A DNA stretch of 17,550 nucleotides, taken from positions 1 to 17,550 of the forward strand of contig DASTKT010000212.1 of assembly GCA_035715725.1 (NCBI GenBank), written 5' to 3'. The notes beneath the pieces were generated by a model. It made no database searches. It had not been told where the DNA came from and saw only the letters and a program-made list of their open reading frames with translations. Source of the DNA: JADGGV01 sp035715725 (lineage in GTDB: Bacteria > Gemmatimonadota > Gemmatimonadetes > Longimicrobiales > RSA9). The position numbers and the translations under genes are program-made. Positions 15,396 through 17,550 of the stretch are shown in pieces. The number at the start of each line of letters is the position of its first letter. Positions within the stretch are counted from its first letter, which is position 1.

Positions 15396-16619
15396 ATGTT
15401 CGCATCCGCGGCTCTGATCCTCGTCCTCTCGATCTCGCCCGGACCCCCCGCCCGATCGCTCGGGCCGGAGGGCCCGCCGGCGGTGGCATCGCCGGGGGAG
15501 GTCGGCATGGACTCGGTCATGCTGGCCGCGCTGGACTCGATCGTGCCGGCGGCCATCGCGGATGGTGCCACGCCCGGCGCCGCCGTGGCCATCGGCCGGC
15601 ACGGCAAGCTGGTCTGGCTCAAGGGGTACGGCCGGACCGACTGGGCGCCGACCGCGCCGGAGGTCACCGACTCGACGCTCTACGACCTCGCCTCGCTCAC
15701 GAAGCCGCTGGCCACGACGCTCGCCGCCATGCGGCTGGTGCAGGCCGGCGATCTCGACCTCGACGCGAAGGTCTCGCGCTACCTGCGCTACTGGCCGCGG
15801 AGAGGCGCCGCCTCCCGCATCCGCATCCGGCACCTGCTGTCGCACACGTCCGGGCTTCCCCCCGACCGCGACCTGTGGGCGATCGGGGACGACCGGACCT
15901 CCCGGCTGCGCCGGCTGTCGCACACCCACCTGATCGCGCGGCCGGGACGGGAATCCGAGTACAGCGACGTCGGCATGATCGTGCTCGGCGCCGTCATCGA
16001 GCGGGTCACCGGCCGGCGCCTCGACGCGTACCTGCAGTCCCGCGTCTACGGCCCGCTGCGCCTGCGCGAGACGACGTTCACGCCGCTCTCGCCGGTCGGG
16101 CACTCGCCGTTCGACCTCGACCGCATCGCGCCGACGGAGTTCAGCCGCGTGCTGGGCCGCCCGATCCAGGGGCGCGTCCACGATTCCAACGCGGACGCGC
16201 TGGGCGGGGTGGCCGGGAATGCCGGCTTGTTCTCCTCCGTGCGGGACGTCGCCGTCCTCTGCCGCGAGCTGCTCCGCGGCGTGCAGGGCGAGTCGAACAA
16301 GCTCGCGCGCGCCGCGACGGTCCGGCGCTTCGCCTCGGCGCGCATCGCGGGACGCGCGCTCGGCTTCGACCTCCCCGACCCGGACGGCCCCTTCAGCCGC
16401 CGCGCCTTCGGCCACACCGGCTATACCGGGACCAGCTTCTGGATCGATCCGGCCCGGGACCTCTTCGTCGTGCTCCTCACGAACCGGGTCGACCCCAGCT
16501 CCGACAACCACAAGCACATCGCGCTGCGCACGGCGGTGCACGACGTCGTGATCCGCGCCGTACGCGCGCCGGGCGCCGGCTCCGAGGAGAAGCGCGCGGA
16601 CCGGGGCAGCGGCCGCTGA
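15396..16619 (+). CDS. secreted serine hydrolase, class C beta-lactamase-like family
   Basis: A 407-residue exported enzyme of the beta-lactamase/penicillin-binding-protein-like group (AmpC-like esterase, carboxypeptidase or muropeptide-acting enzymes). MFASAALILVLSISPGPPA is a signal sequence. The nucleophile motif is SLTK (Ser100, Lys103) in YDLASLTKPLATTLAAM, the second motif is Tyr189-Ser-Asp in SEYSDVGMIVLG, and the third is His340-Thr-Gly in FGHTGYTGTSFWIDP. LSHTSGLP is also typical of the family. True substrate cannot be read from sequence; peptidoglycan fragments, esters or D-amino peptides are all known for relatives, and antibiotic resistance should not be assumed. ATG 15396 was chosen because it starts the signal peptide and lies 78 bases after the predicted transcription start, although its ribosome site is weak. 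Repeat element B begins 31 bases after the stop. Confidence 0.9.
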   Translation: MFASAALILVLSISPGPPARSLGPEGPPAVASPGEVGMDSVMLAALDSIVPAAIADGATPGAAVAIGRHGKLVWLKGYGRTDWAPTAPEVTDSTLYDLASLTKPLATTLAAMRLVQAGDLDLDAKVSRYLRYWPRRGAASRIRIRHLLSHTSGLPPDRDLWAIGDDRTSRLRRLSHTHLIARPGRESEYSDVGMIVLGAVIERVTGRRLDAYLQSRVYGPLRLRETTFTPLSPVGHSPFDLDRIAPTEFSRVLGRPIQGRVHDSNADALGGVAGNAGLFSSVRDVAVLCRELLRGVQGESNKLARAATVRRFASARIAGRALGFDLPDPDGPFSRRAFGHTGYTGTSFWIDPARDLFVVLLTNRVDPSSDNHKHIALRTAVHDVVIRAVRAPGAGSEEKRADRGSGR

Positions 16620-16650
16620 GCGCCGCGGACGCGCCCACCCCCTCCCGCCG

Positions 16651-16835
16651 GGGAACCGTTCACGGGGCGGGGGCAGATGCTGCGCGCGGCGATCACTGCG
16701 GGTTCGACTGCGGGTGGGGGCGAGGGCCGGGTGGGACCACTACGGGTCCGACGGCGGGTGGGGGCGGGGACTGCGGGTGGGGGCGAGCGCGGGCGCGAGC
16801 GCGGGCCCACTGCGGGTGCAACGGCGGGCGGGGGG
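16651..16835 (+). repeat. left inverted arm of element B
   Basis: A G-rich arm whose bases 16718-16767 are the exact reverse complement of 17404-17453 (50 bp without mismatch), with looser pairing on both sides out to the element ends. It carries closely spaced runs of three to five G between 16756 and 16783 that fit a G-quadruplex pattern on the plus strand. Confidence 0.85.
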
Positions 16836-16886
16836 CGCATCACCGGTCCGCTCGCATCACCGGTCCGCTCGCATCACCGGTCCGGT
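16836..16886 (+). repeat. 17-bp tandem repeat, 3 units (copy B)
   Basis: Three adjacent units of CGCATCACCGGTCCGCT, the last ending GGT. Same position and sequence as the two-unit block in element A. Confidence 0.88.
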
Positions 16887-16900
16887 CCCTTCACCCGCCG

Positions 16901-17034
16901 GGGCGCTCCACCTCCGGGCGCTTCACCTCCGGGCGCTTCACCTCCGGGCGCTCCACTCCGGGCGTTCCACCTCCGGGCGCTCCACCTCCGGGCGCTGCAC
17001 CCCCGGGCGCTTCACCTCCGGGCGCTCCGCCCGT
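16901..17034 (+). repeat. 15-bp tandem repeat, about 9 units (copy B)
   Basis: Units of GGGCGCTYCACCTCC begin at 16901, 16916, 16931, 16946 (14 bases, one deleted), 16960, 16975, 16990, 17005 and 17020 (degenerate). A unit of 15 is a multiple of three, yet the 14-base unit shifts any reading frame. Only two units exist in copy A. Confidence 0.9.
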
Positions 17035-17226
17035 CCGCTCGCTTCTCCAGGGCGAGGATGCCGGCCGGTAGCCTGCCCACCCGCGCACCGGCGAGGTCCC
17101 TGGCGTCTGGACGCCCCGGTCGATGAAGACGCGCCGGACCGCCGGCCGCCGCGAGACGGCTCGCATCTCGCGCGCTTCTCCTCGCGCGACCTGATCGGCC
17201 GCGCTCTTCGCCTTCCCTCGGAAGGC

Positions 17227-17246
17227 GGCGCCCCGAGAGGGGCGCC
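17227..17246. repeat. conserved hairpin in centre of element B
   Basis: GGCGCCCC / GGGGCGCC with loop GAGA, an eight-pair perfect stem with a GNRA-type tetraloop on the plus strand. It lies at the same place as the mismatch-bearing hairpin of copy A, followed by nearly identical sequence in both. Confidence 0.55.
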
Positions 17247-17327
17247 TCCACCGCCCGGAGCCTGCGCACCCGGTCGAGCCGCACGGGTCCCCTCCTCAGC
17301 CGAGGGCAGGGTCTCACCGAAGGACGC

Positions 17328-17500
17328 TGCCCCGCCCCCCGGCCCGTCGTTGCACCCGCCGTGGGCCCGCGCTCGCGCCCGCGCCCGCCCCCAGCCGCCG
17401 TCTCCGCCCCCACCCGCCGTCGGACCCGTAGTGGTCCCACCCGGCCCTCGCCCGCAGTCGTGGCCGTTCCCGCAGCTCCGACCTCCTCGTGAACGCTTAC
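17328..17500 (+). repeat. right inverted arm of element B
   Basis: A C-rich arm, the reverse complement of the left arm, including the 50-bp exact match at 17404-17453. It ends in CTCGTGAACGCTTAC, which pairs imperfectly with the left end of the element. Confidence 0.85.
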
Positions 17501-17550
17501 CCCGCCGGCGACCTACGGCCGCGCCGGAGGCCCGGGCGGGCGTCCAGCCT
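17501..17550. other. window edge, no feature seen
   Basis: GC-rich flank right of element B. It does not match the sequence right of element A and is too short to assign to a gene. Confidence 0.4.

Larger units (their letters stand above)
16651..17500 (+). repeat. long non-coding repeat element, copy B
   Basis: An 850-bp element, the same in plan and orientation as 35-817. It begins GGGAACCGTTCACGGGG and ends CTCGTGAACGCTTAC, the flanks differing from copy A beyond these points. It contains the left arm (16651-16835), three 17-bp units, about nine 15-bp units, a conserved centre (about 17035-17327) and the right arm (about 17328-17500). It is longer than copy A mainly through the 15-bp expansion. 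The best-conserved stretch between copies is the centre-right part around 17250-17335. No transposase and no recognisable protein domain. A MITE-like element or a large structured RNA are both possible. Confidence 0.85.

Noticed and set aside
15396..16619. Calling the serine hydrolase an antibiotic-resistance beta-lactamase
   Set aside because: SxxK, YSD and HTG are shared by many esterases and peptidases of the same fold. The third motif is HTG, not KTG, and nothing points to drug hydrolysis.
16901..17034. Short regular repeats as a CRISPR array
   Set aside because: Units of 15 bp are directly adjacent with no unique spacers, and there are no cas genes.

Overview
The window looks like chromosomal DNA from a very GC-rich, Gram-negative-type bacterium, and Gemmatimonadota is my best guess. 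The guess rests on an SARP-type regulator with the order winged helix, BTAD, one membrane helix, TolB-like segment and TPR array, together with a DUF4142 lipoprotein, a PAS/GAF hybrid kinase and strong G/C bias at third codon positions. It is inference from gene style only. There is no rRNA, tRNA, CRISPR array, phage gene or transposase.

Layout. From the left: a 0.78 kb non-coding repeat element (copy A, 35-817); prfC (release factor 3, minus strand); a 360 bp divergent gap; a PAS-PAS-GAF-HisKA-HATPase-REC hybrid histidine kinase (+); a SufR-like winged-helix regulator with a cysteine-rich C-terminus (-). Across a shared AT-rich promoter/operator from that regulator lies a two-gene operon for a DUF4142 lipoprotein and an amicyanin-like cupredoxin, closed by a strong hairpin terminator. 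Then come a two-domain universal stress protein, a GreA/GreB-like factor and trehalose-6-phosphate phosphatase (otsB), all +. A large SARP/TPR regulator runs on the minus strand. It is followed on + by a small hypothetical gene, trehalose-6-phosphate synthase (otsA), a 77-residue single-helix membrane protein, a hairpin terminator, a well-formed promoter and a secreted serine beta-lactamase-family hydrolase. A second copy of the repeat element (copy B, 16651-17500) ends the window.

How the genes may work together. The gene block has a stress flavour: the complete two-step trehalose pathway (OtsA makes trehalose-6-P, OtsB removes the phosphate), a universal stress protein, a transcript-cleavage-factor relative, and an envelope copper protein under a probable Fe-S or redox sensor. 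No single operon covers them, so a shared purpose is only inferred.

The most unusual object is the repeat element. The two copies are direct repeats of each other, each placed just after the 3' end of a gene. Each copy carries long inverted arms (one arm pair in copy B contains a 50-bp perfect inverted match 636 bp apart), G-quadruplex-type G runs, two kinds of short tandem repeat whose copy number differs between copies, and a conserved centre with a hairpin. Frame-breaking indels between the copies argue against protein coding. It could be a MITE-like non-autonomous mobile element or a large structured RNA or regulatory element. I recognise no described family.
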